Source of the DNA: Flavobacteriaceae bacterium
GTDB taxonomy: Bacteria > Bacteroidota > Bacteroidia > Flavobacteriales > Flavobacteriaceae
Assembly (NCBI GenBank): GCA_030830005.1
Contig: JAURNV010000031.1
Span: 120,222-184,221, forward strand
Reading direction: 5' to 3'
Length of the DNA stretch: 64,000 nucleotides
The translations under genes and the position numbers were made by a program. Under the pieces are notes generated by a model, which had not been told where the DNA came from, ran no database searches, and saw only the letters and a program-made list of their open reading frames with translations. This document shows positions 17,677-26,258 of this stretch, piece after piece (within the stretch, counting starts at the first letter, position 1; each line of letters begins with the position of its first letter).

Positions 17677-20481
17677 ATGGCTAAAAACCGCCTATTCCTT
17701 CTAGATGCTTATGCCCTGATTTTTCGTGGGTATTATGCGTTTATTAAAAACCCCCGTATCAATTCCAAAGGAATGGAAACTAGTGCAATTTTGGGGTTTA
17801 CTAACTCACTTTTTGATGTGATTAAGCGCGAACGCCCCGACTACCTCGCCGTAGCGTTTGACAAGGGTGGGTCGCACGCGCGTAATGAAATGTTTACAGA
17901 TTACAAGGCCAATCGAGCCGAAACTCCTGAGGCAATAAAAATTGCCGTTCCTTATATTCAAAACCTCCTCAAAGCTTTGCATATTCCTGTAATTGAGTTA
18001 GAAGGCTATGAAGCAGATGACATCATTGGTACTCTTGCTAAACAAGCCGAAAAAGAAGATTTCCAGGTGTATATGGTAACACCCGACAAGGATTTTGCAC
18101 AATTGGTATCAGAAAATATTTTCATGTATCGTCCTGCTCGCATGGGCAACGATATTGAGATTTGGGGCATTCCTGAAGTGCAAAAAAAGTTTGAAATTGA
18201 CCATCCCGAGCAAGTCATTGACTTTTTGGGTATGATGGGAGATTCGGTAGACAACATCCCTGGGCTACCTGGCGTAGGTGAAAAAACTGCTAAAAAATTT
18301 CTTGCTCAATACGGAAGTATGGAAGCTCTTTTGGACAACACCCATGAACTACAAGGTAAAATGAAAGAAAGAGTGGAAGCTAATAAAGAACTTGGGCTGC
18401 TCTCTAAAAAATTGGCGCGGATTATTTTAGACGTTCCCGTACAATTTGATGCCAATAGCTATGTATTAAGCCAACCCGACGTAAACGCTGTAAAAGAAAT
18501 CTTTCATGAGCTGGAATTTAGGCGCCTTAGCGAAACTTTTATTAAGGTCTTTGCTCCCAATGAAGCCCCCCCTGTTCCCGAAAAACCTGCTGAAACTCAA
18601 GCAGCACCTGTCGCCTTTGATTTGTTTCATCAACCTGGGAGCGGTCATTTGGAAACGGTTTCCGAATTCAAAAATTTAGCTAATACGCCTCATCACTACC
18701 AATGTGTTCAAACCGAGGTGGAGCGTAAACTTTTGGTCGAAACCATACTTCGCCAAAAAAGTGTGTGTTTTGATACAGAAACTACGGGATTAGATGCGCT
18801 AACAGCTTCATTGGTTGGCATTTCTTTTAGCTGGAAAACTCATACAGGATACTACCTTCCTATCCCTGAAAATATCGAAGAGCGCAAAACGATTCTGGAG
18901 GATTTAATTGTGTTTTTTGAAAATGAATCCATTGAAAAGGTTGGGCAAAATCTCAAGTATGATATTAAAGTAATGAACCAGCACGGAATAGCAGTCAAGG
19001 GGCCCCTTTTTGACACCATGCTAGCACACTACATCATAAATCCCGACATGCGCCACAATATGGACGTACTAGCTGAAACTTATTTGGGATATCAACCCAA
19101 ACCCATTTCGGAGCTGATTGGAAAAAAAGGGAAAGGTCAAGGTTCTATGCGCAACGTGCCCCTAGACCAACAAACCGAATATGCTGCTGAGGATGCCGAT
19201 ATTACATGGCAACTAAAAGAACACTTTGAAAAAGAATTAGGGAAAAACGAACAAAGAGAGGTACTACACAGTATTGAACTTCCCCTTGTGCGTGTGTTAG
19301 CTGCCATGGAACTTGCAGGTATTCATATAGACGTTCCATTTTTAAACGAAATGTCAATACAATTGGGGAAAGAAGCAAGCGTATTGGAACAACGCATTTT
19401 TGAACAAGCTGGGGAAACCTTTAATTTGGCTTCGCCCAAGCAATTGGGACCCATTTTATTTGACAAGCTCAAACTAGTAGACAAACCCAAAAAGACCAAA
19501 ACAGGACAGTATTCTACTGCAGAAGATGTGCTTTCTATTCTAGCTAAAGATCATCCTATTGTTTCGAATATTTTAGAATGGCGTAGTGTCCAAAAACTAA
19601 ATAACACCTATGTAGCTGCCCTACCCGAAGACGTGAATGCTAAAACGAAACGTGTACACACCGTGTATAACCAAGCTGTAGCCGCCACAGGGCGCCTGAG
19701 CAGTAATCACCCAAATTTGCAAAATATTCCCATACGAACTCCGCGCGGACAACAAGTCCGCAAGGCATTTGTTGCCAAAGACGATGCGCATGTGCTTATG
19801 GCTGCTGATTACTCCCAAATAGAGTTACGCATCATTGCATCGCTTGGCGAAGATCCAGCCATGATTTCGGCATTTAACAACAATGAAGACATTCATGCAG
19901 CTACGGCAGCAAAAGTATTTGGCGTACCTCTATCCGAAGTAACCCGCGAACAACGTAGCCAAGCCAAAACGGTAAACTTTGGAATTATTTACGGCGTTTC
20001 TGCCTTTGGACTAAGCAATCAAACCACACTGAACCGCAGCGAAGCCAAAGCGCTTATAGAAACGTATTACGAAAATTACCCTAAGCTTAGAGCCTATATA
20101 AGCAACCAAGTGGATTTTGCTCGTGAGCATGGCTATGTGGCAACGGTTTTGGGTAGACGACGCTACCTCAAAGACATTAACTCACGGAACGCCATAGTGC
20201 GAGGGGCTGCCGAGCGTAATGCCGTTAATGCACCCATCCAAGGAAGTGCAGCCGACATCATCAAACTTGCCATGTTGCGTATTTATGACCGTATGCAAAA
20301 CGAAGGGCTAGGCGCTCAAATGCTATTGCAAGTACACGACGAATTGGTATTTGAATGCCCTAAAGATGAGCTGGAAACCTTAAAAGAATTGGTAAAAACC
20401 GAAATGGAGCAGGCCTATGCGCTAAACGTACCGCTTACCGTAGATATCGGCATCGGGCAAAACTGGCTAGAAGCGCATTAA
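17677..20481 (+). CDS. polA: DNA polymerase I
   Basis: This protein of 934 aa contains three domains. The 5' nuclease domain is at about 1-290 (FLLDAYALIFRGYYAF, GYEADDIIGT and GLPGVGEKTA). The 3'-5' exonuclease domain has its ExoI motif intact (CFDTETTGLDAL near residue 366), so proofreading is probably active. The polymerase domain has motif A ADYSQIELRI, motif B RSQAKTVNFGIIYG and motif C LQVHDELVFE. The enzyme fills gaps in repair and removes RNA primers from Okazaki fragments. The start MAKNRLFLLDAYA fits the family. The gene is divergent from the thioredoxin-like gene. Confidence 0.97.
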   Translation: MAKNRLFLLDAYALIFRGYYAFIKNPRINSKGMETSAILGFTNSLFDVIKRERPDYLAVAFDKGGSHARNEMFTDYKANRAETPEAIKIAVPYIQNLLKALHIPVIELEGYEADDIIGTLAKQAEKEDFQVYMVTPDKDFAQLVSENIFMYRPARMGNDIEIWGIPEVQKKFEIDHPEQVIDFLGMMGDSVDNIPGLPGVGEKTAKKFLAQYGSMEALLDNTHELQGKMKERVEANKELGLLSKKLARIILDVPVQFDANSYVLSQPDVNAVKEIFHELEFRRLSETFIKVFAPNEAPPVPEKPAETQAAPVAFDLFHQPGSGHLETVSEFKNLANTPHHYQCVQTEVERKLLVETILRQKSVCFDTETTGLDALTASLVGISFSWKTHTGYYLPIPENIEERKTILEDLIVFFENESIEKVGQNLKYDIKVMNQHGIAVKGPLFDTMLAHYIINPDMRHNMDVLAETYLGYQPKPISELIGKKGKGQGSMRNVPLDQQTEYAAEDADITWQLKEHFEKELGKNEQREVLHSIELPLVRVLAAMELAGIHIDVPFLNEMSIQLGKEASVLEQRIFEQAGETFNLASPKQLGPILFDKLKLVDKPKKTKTGQYSTAEDVLSILAKDHPIVSNILEWRSVQKLNNTYVAALPEDVNAKTKRVHTVYNQAVAATGRLSSNHPNLQNIPIRTPRGQQVRKAFVAKDDAHVLMAADYSQIELRIIASLGEDPAMISAFNNNEDIHAATAAKVFGVPLSEVTREQRSQAKTVNFGIIYGVSAFGLSNQTTLNRSEAKALIETYYENYPKLRAYISNQVDFAREHGYVATVLGRRRYLKDINSRNAIVRGAAERNAVNAPIQGSAADIIKLAMLRIYDRMQNEGLGAQMLLQVHDELVFECPKDELETLKELVKTEMEQAYALNVPLTVDIGIGQNWLEAH

Positions 20482-20513
20482 AGTTTACCCCAAAAACAAA
20501 TCCCAAAATAGCG

Positions 20514-20544
20514 TTTGCATTATTGTGGATAGTTTGTACATTTG
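20514..20544 (+). promoter_or_regulatory. Promoter of rplM-rpsI (TTTG-N19-TACATTTG)
   Basis: TTTG at 20514-20517, a 19-nt spacer and TACATTTG at 20537-20544 form a textbook Bacteroidota -33/-7 pair. It lies 56 nt before the GTG start of rplM, which leaves a leader of about 50 nt. Confidence 0.8.
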
Positions 20545-20549
20545 CAGCC

Positions 20550-20577
20550 CGCCAATCGGGAGTATTTCCTGTTGGCG
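20550..20577 (+). promoter_or_regulatory. Hairpin in the rplM leader, possible ribosomal-protein autoregulation
   Basis: The leader folds as CGCCAA-(T)-CGGGA-GTATT-TCCTG-TTGGCG, an 11-bp stem with one bulged T, one G-U pair and a 5-nt loop. There is no U-run after it, so it is not a terminator. Ribosomal-protein operons often carry leader structures that bind one of their products, here L13 or S9. The element starts close to the predicted transcription start. Confidence 0.5.
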
Positions 20578-20600
20578 TAAACAGAGCTAAAACGTAAAGA

Positions 20601-21056
20601 GTGGACTCATTAAGTTACAAAACCGTATCCATCAACAAGCAAAACGCTGATAAACAGTGGGTTGTGGTTGATGCTGCCGACCAAGTATTAGGTCGCTTTT
20701 CATCTAAAGTAGCCAAGCTGTTGCGTGGCAAATACAAGCCCAGCTTCACCCCTCACGCAGATTGTGGTGACAATGTTATTGTCATCAATGCCGAGAAAAT
20801 TAAGCTTACTGGCAACAAATGGACCGAAAAAACCTATATCCGCCACACGGGATATCCTGGTGGACAGCGTTCACTTACGGCTACCGAATTATTCCAAAAA
20901 AACCCAAACCGTGTTGTAGAAAAAGCGGTTAAGGGGATGCTCCCAAAAAACAAATTAGGTGCTGAATTGTTTCGCAACCTGTATGTATTTGCAGGTGCTG
21001 AGCACACCCACGGAGGGCAGCAACCCAACGAATTAAACATAAACGAGTTAAACTAA
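20601..21056 (+). CDS. rplM: 50S ribosomal protein L13 (GTG start)
   Basis: This protein of 151 aa has the L13 signature (WVVVDAADQVLGRFSSKVAKLL and GDNVIVINAEKI, then GMLPKNKLG). It begins with GTG, and MDSLSYKTVSINK matches the normal N-terminus of flavobacterial L13, so this start is well supported. L13 is an early-assembly protein of the large subunit. It is followed 1 bp later by rpsI, the usual pair. The weak start codon and leader hairpin together suggest tuned translation. Confidence 0.97.
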   Translation: MDSLSYKTVSINKQNADKQWVVVDAADQVLGRFSSKVAKLLRGKYKPSFTPHADCGDNVIVINAEKIKLTGNKWTEKTYIRHTGYPGGQRSLTATELFQKNPNRVVEKAVKGMLPKNKLGAELFRNLYVFAGAEHTHGGQQPNELNINELN

Positions 21057-21057
21057 T

Positions 21058-21444
21058 ATGGAAACCATCCACAAAATTGGTCGACGCAAAACAGCTATTG
21101 CACGTGTTTTCCTTTCAGAAGGCGACGGCACCATGACGATAAACAAAAAGCCCATGGCTGAGTATTTTGTTGCATCTACCCTTCAATATAAAATTAACCA
21201 ACCCTTTGCGCTAACGGAAACCCTAGGGCAATATAACCTTAAAGCCTCTGTTGTAGGGGGTGGGCCTAACGGTCAAGTTGAAGCAGTACGGTTGGCTATT
21301 TCGCGTGCGCTTTGCGAAATAAACGAAGAATATCGTGCAATGCTTAAACCTGAAGGTTTACTCACTCGTGATCCGCGTATGGTAGAGCGTAAGAAATTCG
21401 GGCAAAAGAAAGCGCGTAAAAAATTCCAATTCTCGAAACGTTAA
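21058..21444 (+). CDS. rpsI: 30S ribosomal protein S9
   Basis: This protein of 128 aa starts METIHKIGRRKTAIARVFL and ends in the conserved basic tail KKFGQKKARKKFQFSKR, whose last arginine contacts P-site tRNA. Length is normal. The gene is co-transcribed with rplM from the promoter at 20514-20544. Confidence 0.97.
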   Translation: METIHKIGRRKTAIARVFLSEGDGTMTINKKPMAEYFVASTLQYKINQPFALTETLGQYNLKASVVGGGPNGQVEAVRLAISRALCEINEEYRAMLKPEGLLTRDPRMVERKKFGQKKARKKFQFSKR

Positions 21445-21582
21445 CCTCAACGTTGCCGTAGTGCAACATCAAGTTCATTTAAATATCATTAATTTGTTGC
21501 CATTAGTTTAGCATCTAAATGTTCAAGGCCGAAAAAACCGCCACTTGGATATTGCTAATCAGGGAACGTAAACTATACAACA
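21445..21582 (+). promoter_or_regulatory. Leader region of rpsB-tsf
   Basis: The 138-nt spacer between rpsI and rpsB has two small hairpins: GTTGC-CGTAGT-GCAAC at 21452-21467 and TTTAG-CAT-CTAAA at 21507-21519. TAGTTTAG, one mismatch from TAnnTTTG, lies near 21504. A separate promoter and a leader that senses S2 are possible, but I see no strong promoter or terminator. Confidence 0.35.
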
Positions 21583-22557
21583 ATGTCTAAAATACAAGTT
21601 AAAGACCTACTAGATGCCGGAGTGCATTTCGGTCACCTTACCCGCAAGTGGAACCCCAATATGGCGCCCTACATTTATATGGAGCGCAACGGAATCCACA
21701 TCATCAACCTATACAAATCGGTTGCCAAAATTGAAGAAGCCAACGAAGCCTTAAAGAAAATTGCATCTTCTGGGCGTAAAATTTTGTTTGTTGCTACTAA
21801 AAAGCAGGCAAAGGATATCGTCTCTGAAAAATCATCAAATGTAAACATGCCGTATATCACAGAGCGTTGGCCTGGGGGTATGCTTACCAACTTTGTAACT
21901 ATCCGAAAAGCCGTGAAAAAAATGGCCGCCATTGATAAAATGAAAGCCGACGGTACTTTTGAAACCCTTTCTAAAAAGGAAAAACTTCAAGTAGATCGAT
22001 TGCGCGCTAAGTTGGAAAAAAACTTAGGTTCTATATCAGACATGACCCGACTTCCTGGAGCCCTTTTTGTGGTAGATATTCGCCGCGAACATATTGCAGT
22101 TAAGGAAGCTCAGAAGTTGAACATTCCCATTTTTGCAATGGTAGATACAAACGCAGATCCACGTGATGTAGATTATGTTATTCCTGCCAACGACGATGCA
22201 TCTAAATCTATTGAAAAAATAATGACCCTTGTTACTGCAGCAGTCGCTGAAGGCTTGCAAGAACGTCAACAAGATAAATCAGAAGCTGATGCAGCTGCCA
22301 GTGAAGGCGAAATTGTTGCCGCAGAAGAGATCGTTGAAGAAACTACTACCAAAGAAATTGTTGAAGAAGCAAAGGCAGAGCCAGAAGAAGAAACAGCTAC
22401 TGAAAGTGAAGAAGAGACATCAGGTTTAGAAGTTGAAGAATCAACTCAAGAAGAACCAACTGAAGTAGAACCAACTGTAGAAGAACCAACTGAAGTAGAG
22501 CCAACTGTAGAAGAACCTTCTGAAGTAGAAACAGAAGACCCAACAGAAGAAGAATAA
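21583..22557 (+). CDS. rpsB: 30S ribosomal protein S2 with long acidic repeat tail
   Basis: The first 230 or so residues are a normal S2 (LLDAGVHFGHLTRKWNPNM near the start, RWPGGMLTNF, and VDTNADPRDVDYVIPANDDA). Bacterial S2 is usually about 250 aa, whereas this protein has 324. The extra C-terminus is very acidic and includes tandem copies of EEPTEVEPTV, encoded by two near-identical 30-bp units at 22450-22479 and 22480-22509 and a third, partial one. The tail is probably disordered. tsf follows 17 bp downstream in the classic rpsB-tsf pair. Confidence 0.96.
   Translation: MSKIQVKDLLDAGVHFGHLTRKWNPNMAPYIYMERNGIHIINLYKSVAKIEEANEALKKIASSGRKILFVATKKQAKDIVSEKSSNVNMPYITERWPGGMLTNFVTIRKAVKKMAAIDKMKADGTFETLSKKEKLQVDRLRAKLEKNLGSISDMTRLPGALFVVDIRREHIAVKEAQKLNIPIFAMVDTNADPRDVDYVIPANDDASKSIEKIMTLVTAAVAEGLQERQQDKSEADAAASEGEIVAAEEIVEETTTKEIVEEAKAEPEEETATESEEETSGLEVEESTQEEPTEVEPTVEEPTEVEPTVEEPSEVETEDPTEEE
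22450..22530 (+). repeat. 30-bp tandem repeats encoding the S2 acidic tail
   Basis: The unit GAAGAACCAACTGAAGTAGA... is present twice with one base difference over 30 bp, followed by a third copy that diverges after about 20 bp. The in-frame unit makes EEPTEVEPTV. Such repeats can change copy number by slippage or recombination. Confidence 0.8.
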
Positions 22558-22574
22558 ATCTAAATAAAAAAAAT

Positions 22575-23402
22575 ATGTCAAAAATTACTGCTGCTGAAGT
22601 AAACAAATTGCGCCAAGCTACAGGTGCTGGTATGATGGACTGTAAAAAAGCCTTGGTAGAAGCTGAAGGTGATTTCGATGCTGCCATTGAATTGCTTCGT
22701 AAGAAAGGACAAAAAGTTGCTGCAAACCGTGCCGACCGCGACTCATCTGAGGGGGCAGTTATTGCTCGTGTAAATGATGATGCGAGTGTTGGTGTTGTAG
22801 TATCTGTAAATTGTGAAACTGACTTTGTTGCCAAAAATGAAAGCTATGTTGCTCTTGCCAACAAACTCGCTGACATTGCGCTTGCACATGACACTATAGA
22901 AGCGTTTTTAGCTGCACCATTTGAAGGTAGTCTTACTGTTGCTGACAAACTTACTGAGCAAACAGGTGTTATTGGTGAGAAGATCGAAGTGGGGGGTTTT
23001 GAACGTCTCGAAGCTCCATTTGTTGGCTCATACATACACGCAGGAAATAAAATTGCTACGCTTGTAAGTCTTTCTGCGTCTGTTGAAGGTGCTGCCGAAG
23101 CCGCTAAAAACGTAGCGATGCAAGCGGCGGCCATGAATCCTATAGCGCTTAACGAAGAAGGTGTTGATGCTGAGGTAATCGATAAAGAAATAGAAATTGC
23201 CAAAGAGCAGTTGCGCGCTGAAGGAAAACCAGAAGCCATGCTTGACAATATTGCTAAAGGAAAACTCAATCGTTTCTTTAAAGACAACACTTTGGTAAAT
23301 CAAGACTATATCAAAGACAACAAACAAAGCGTTGCTGCTTATGTAAAGTCGGTAAACCCAGATTTAGTAGTAACCGGATTTAAACGTCTAGCGTTAGGGT
23401 AA
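22575..23402 (+). CDS. tsf: Elongation factor EF-Ts
   Basis: This protein of 275 aa has the conserved N-terminal UBA-like region (VNKLRQATGAGMMDCKKALVEAEGD), then SVNCETDFVAKN, the family signature for contact with EF-Tu. EF-Ts exchanges GDP for GTP on EF-Tu. It closes the rpsB-tsf unit and is followed by a strong intrinsic terminator. Confidence 0.97.
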   Translation: MSKITAAEVNKLRQATGAGMMDCKKALVEAEGDFDAAIELLRKKGQKVAANRADRDSSEGAVIARVNDDASVGVVVSVNCETDFVAKNESYVALANKLADIALAHDTIEAFLAAPFEGSLTVADKLTEQTGVIGEKIEVGGFERLEAPFVGSYIHAGNKIATLVSLSASVEGAAEAAKNVAMQAAAMNPIALNEEGVDAEVIDKEIEIAKEQLRAEGKPEAMLDNIAKGKLNRFFKDNTLVNQDYIKDNKQSVAAYVKSVNPDLVVTGFKRLALG

Positions 23403-23430
23403 CCCTAATGGTTTTGTTAAAGATCATAAA

Positions 23431-23458
23431 AAGACTTCCGTATTGGAGGTCTTTTTTT
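23431..23458 (+). terminator. Intrinsic terminator after tsf
   Basis: AAAGACTTCC-GTATT-GGAGGTCTTT followed by a T-run is a 10-bp stem with one G-U pair and a 5-nt loop. It lies 29 nt after the tsf stop and ends before the next gene, which separates the two units. Confidence 0.9.
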
Positions 23459-23484
23459 ATTTTAGCTGGACCAAATCTTTTAAA

Positions 23485-24900
23485 ATGAGGCGATTAATTA
23501 TTTTTCTGTTTATATCTTCTAGCCTTTCACAGGCGCAATACATTGTGGTTCTAGACAGCATTTCTAACGAACCCATTTCTTATGCGAGTGTGTACGATGG
23601 AAAAACAGGGGTGATTACAAGTGCTTCAGGGATGGTATATTGGTCATCCCCAGCCGACTCCATAACGCTATCATGCTTAGGATACGCCTCTAAAAAAATA
23701 GCTGCATCACAATTTAGAGACACAATATACATGGTGCCCAAATCCGTAGAGCTTTTACCAGTTTTGGTTAGCAACCGCAAGCTAACCGCAGAAGAAATTA
23801 TTGATAGTGTAAAAGCAAATACCAAAAAAAATGTTGCTTTTGGGTTGTCTTCAAGTGAAGTTTTTGTGCATAGTACTTATATGGAAGACACCCATAAAAT
23901 GGATGTCAAAATTGAAAAATCGACCATTACTGAACTCGACCAAAGTTTTGTAAATGAACTTTTGGAGCAAGTTCCAAAAAAAGAAAAAATGGAGTCTTTT
24001 TCCAGAAGCAAATGGCTACGTGATAGCGGCGGACTAAAACATCATAAGCTGGAAGTGCTGCAAGCCGCACGGCTACGTGATTCGCTTATCGAAAACGGTT
24101 ATAAATCTATGGCGGAAACAGTAGATGAAATTCTCAAAAAAAGGGTGAAAAAGGATTCGTATTTTAAAGTAAAATCTGGACCACTGATCTCCGTAAAGGT
24201 CGACAACCCCACAAAAGAAATAGACACTGTTGAGCAAGAGAAACAAGCATTATTACCAAAAGATTACGCTGCAAAAACCTTAGGCCTTTTGCAGCGCTTA
24301 GCTACAAAAAATCTATTTGAAAAAAATGATTGGGTGTTGCCTTTTTTGGTTAATCCTAAAAAGTACACGTTTTCTAATGAGGGTATTGTTTACGATCTGA
24401 ATGTACCGTTATATAAAATCCGATTTAGGTCAAATAAGAAAAAGGACTTTAGTGGGTATCTTTTGGTGGATATAGACGATTATGGTGTGCACAAAATCGA
24501 ATTCCAAAACAACAAACATGAAAATAGGCTAAAGTTGTTTGGATTATTTTTTGAAAAGCGTCTCAATAACAGGACGTATACCTTTGCAAAAAACCACGAT
24601 GGCAAATACACCTTATTTCATATTTATGAAGAATATCAACAACAAATAGGCTTAAAAAGACCTATTAAAATCATTGAAAAAAATAAAGTAGTAAAAGGTA
24701 GAAATAGGCAAAATGTGCTGTCCATGGATGTCCATTTTCGTGTAAACGAAACCTATCAAAAAAGTATTTATTTTAATTCTTTCACTCCTGTGTCAATGAA
24801 AGAATTTGACGCATTTACCTTCAAACACAGTGTTCTTCCGAAGGATTTATACAGTAAAGCAGAAATCCAAAAATACATTCCAGGACTACACCTTGAATAA
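23485..24900 (+). CDS. Secreted protein with carboxypeptidase-regulatory-like domain, function unknown
   Basis: The track start at 23443 lies in the tsf terminator, and the ATG at 23485 (MRRLIIFLFISSSLSQAQ) begins a clean signal peptide, giving 471 aa. Residues of about 20-95 look like a CarboxypepD_reg-like beta-sandwich (VVLDSISNEPISYASVYDG and ITLSCLGY), the domain common at the N-terminus of TonB-dependent proteins. The rest is soluble, rich in K and E, with no TonB plug or barrel that I recognise. It is likely periplasmic or outer-membrane associated. Its function is unknown. Confidence 0.75.
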   Translation: MRRLIIFLFISSSLSQAQYIVVLDSISNEPISYASVYDGKTGVITSASGMVYWSSPADSITLSCLGYASKKIAASQFRDTIYMVPKSVELLPVLVSNRKLTAEEIIDSVKANTKKNVAFGLSSSEVFVHSTYMEDTHKMDVKIEKSTITELDQSFVNELLEQVPKKEKMESFSRSKWLRDSGGLKHHKLEVLQAARLRDSLIENGYKSMAETVDEILKKRVKKDSYFKVKSGPLISVKVDNPTKEIDTVEQEKQALLPKDYAAKTLGLLQRLATKNLFEKNDWVLPFLVNPKKYTFSNEGIVYDLNVPLYKIRFRSNKKKDFSGYLLVDIDDYGVHKIEFQNNKHENRLKLFGLFFEKRLNNRTYTFAKNHDGKYTLFHIYEEYQQQIGLKRPIKIIEKNKVVKGRNRQNVLSMDVHFRVNETYQKSIYFNSFTPVSMKEFDAFTFKHSVLPKDLYSKAEIQKYIPGLHLE

Positions 24901-24949
24901 TTGGGTGGTTCTTCATTTATAGTAACATCGGGAATCAGTACTAACTTGT

Positions 24950-24957
24950 TATATTTG
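24950..24957 (+). promoter_or_regulatory. Putative -7 element of pyrH-frr
   Basis: TATATTTG matches TAnnTTTG exactly, 14 nt before the pyrH ATG. No clear -33 TTG is seen at the normal spacing. Confidence 0.55.
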
Positions 24958-24971
24958 CACAAACATTATCC

Positions 24972-25679
24972 ATGCAATACAAAAGGATACTTCTAAAACT
25001 TAGTGGAGAGGCACTCATGGGAGAACGCTCTCACGGTATAGACCCCAATCGAATTGCTGAATACGCAAAAGACATCAAAGAAATTGTTGCTTTTGGTGTT
25101 CAAGTAGCCATTGTAATTGGAGGCGGAAATATTTTTAGGGGTGTGGCTGCTGCAAGTAACGGTATGGATCGTGTTCAGGGCGACTACATGGGAATGCTAG
25201 CAACTTGTATAAACGGTATGGCACTTCAAAGTGCACTCGAAGACTTAGAAGTCCCTACAAGATTACAAACTGCCTTAAAAATTGAAGCGATTGCCGAGCC
25301 ATACATAAAACGACGTGCGGTACGCCATCTCGAAAAAGGAAGGGTAGTAATTTTCGGAGCAGGAACTGGAAATCCGTTTTTTACTACAGACTCAGCCGCC
25401 GTTCTCAGAGCCATCGAAATTGATGCAGATGTTATTCTTAAAGGAACGCGAGTAGATGGTATCTACACAGCAGATCCTGAAAAAGACAAGTCGGCTCAAA
25501 AATTTGAAAACATTAGTTTTAAAGAAGTACTAAGTAAGGGGCTAAAAGTCATGGATATGACTGCCTTTACGCTAAGTCAAGAAAACGAACTGCCTATTAT
25601 TGTTTTTGACATGAATAAATCCGGGAATTTAAAAAAAGTAGTGAAAGGCGAACCTATAGGCACATTGGTAAATTTATAA
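24972..25679 (+). CDS. pyrH: UMP kinase
   Basis: This protein of 235 aa belongs to the amino-acid-kinase fold family ([26 protein letters not shown], and [13 protein letters not shown] for the nucleotide site). It phosphorylates UMP to UDP in pyrimidine synthesis. It is followed by frr after 3 bp, a conserved bacterial pair. Length is normal. Confidence 0.97.
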   Translation: MQYKRILLKLSGEALMGERSHGIDPNRIAEYAKDIKEIVAFGVQVAIVIGGGNIFRGVAAASNGMDRVQGDYMGMLATCINGMALQSALEDLEVPTRLQTALKIEAIAEPYIKRRAVRHLEKGRVVIFGAGTGNPFFTTDSAAVLRAIEIDADVILKGTRVDGIYTADPEKDKSAQKFENISFKEVLSKGLKVMDMTAFTLSQENELPIIVFDMNKSGNLKKVVKGEPIGTLVNL

Positions 25680-25682
25680 GTT

Positions 25683-26234
25683 ATGGAAGAACTAACATTT
25701 ATACTCGAAGCTACAAGGGAATCGATGGATAATGCTATTTCGCACCTTGATAAGTCTTTTATTAATATTCGTGCAGGAAAAGCAAATCCAGTGATGTTAT
25801 CGTCCGTTATGGTCGACTATTATGGTTCTCAGACCCCACTAAATCAGGTGGCAAATGTGAATACTCCAGACGCCCAAACGCTTTCAGTGCAGCCTTGGGA
25901 AAAAACACTTATTCCAGAAATAGAAAAAGCCATTATGGTGGCTAACTTAGGCTTTAATCCTATGAATAACGGCGAGTCGATTATAATAAGCATTCCCCCA
26001 CTTACGGAAGAGCGCCGCCGTGAGTTAGTTAAGCAAGCCAAAGCAGAAGCCGAACATGCAAAAGTTGGAGTACGAAACGCTCGAAAAGACGCAAATAATG
26101 AGCTAAAAACGTTGGAGCTTTCTGAAGATGAGCTTAAAAATGAAGAGGTCGAAGTACAACAAATGACCGACAACTATATTGCCACGATAGACAATAAATA
26201 TCAGGTAAAAGAAAAAGAAATCATGACCGTATAA
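25683..26234 (+). CDS. frr: Ribosome recycling factor
   Basis: This protein of 183 aa has the RRF pattern: INIRAGKANPVMLSSVMVDYYGSQTPLNQ, then the long helical arm with KQAKAEAEHAKVGVRNARKDAN. With EF-G it splits post-termination ribosomes. It is the second gene of pyrH-frr. The RND transporter gene starts 24 bp downstream. Confidence 0.97.
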   Translation: MEELTFILEATRESMDNAISHLDKSFINIRAGKANPVMLSSVMVDYYGSQTPLNQVANVNTPDAQTLSVQPWEKTLIPEIEKAIMVANLGFNPMNNGESIIISIPPLTEERRRELVKQAKAEAEHAKVGVRNARKDANNELKTLELSEDELKNEEVEVQQMTDNYIATIDNKYQVKEKEIMTV

Positions 26235-26258
26235 GCGGATCATGAATATAAAATTGCT

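Noticed and set aside
22397-22834. 145-aa minus-strand ORF across rpsB and tsf
   Set aside because: Leu-rich shadow of the acidic repeat tail of S2 and the start of EF-Ts.
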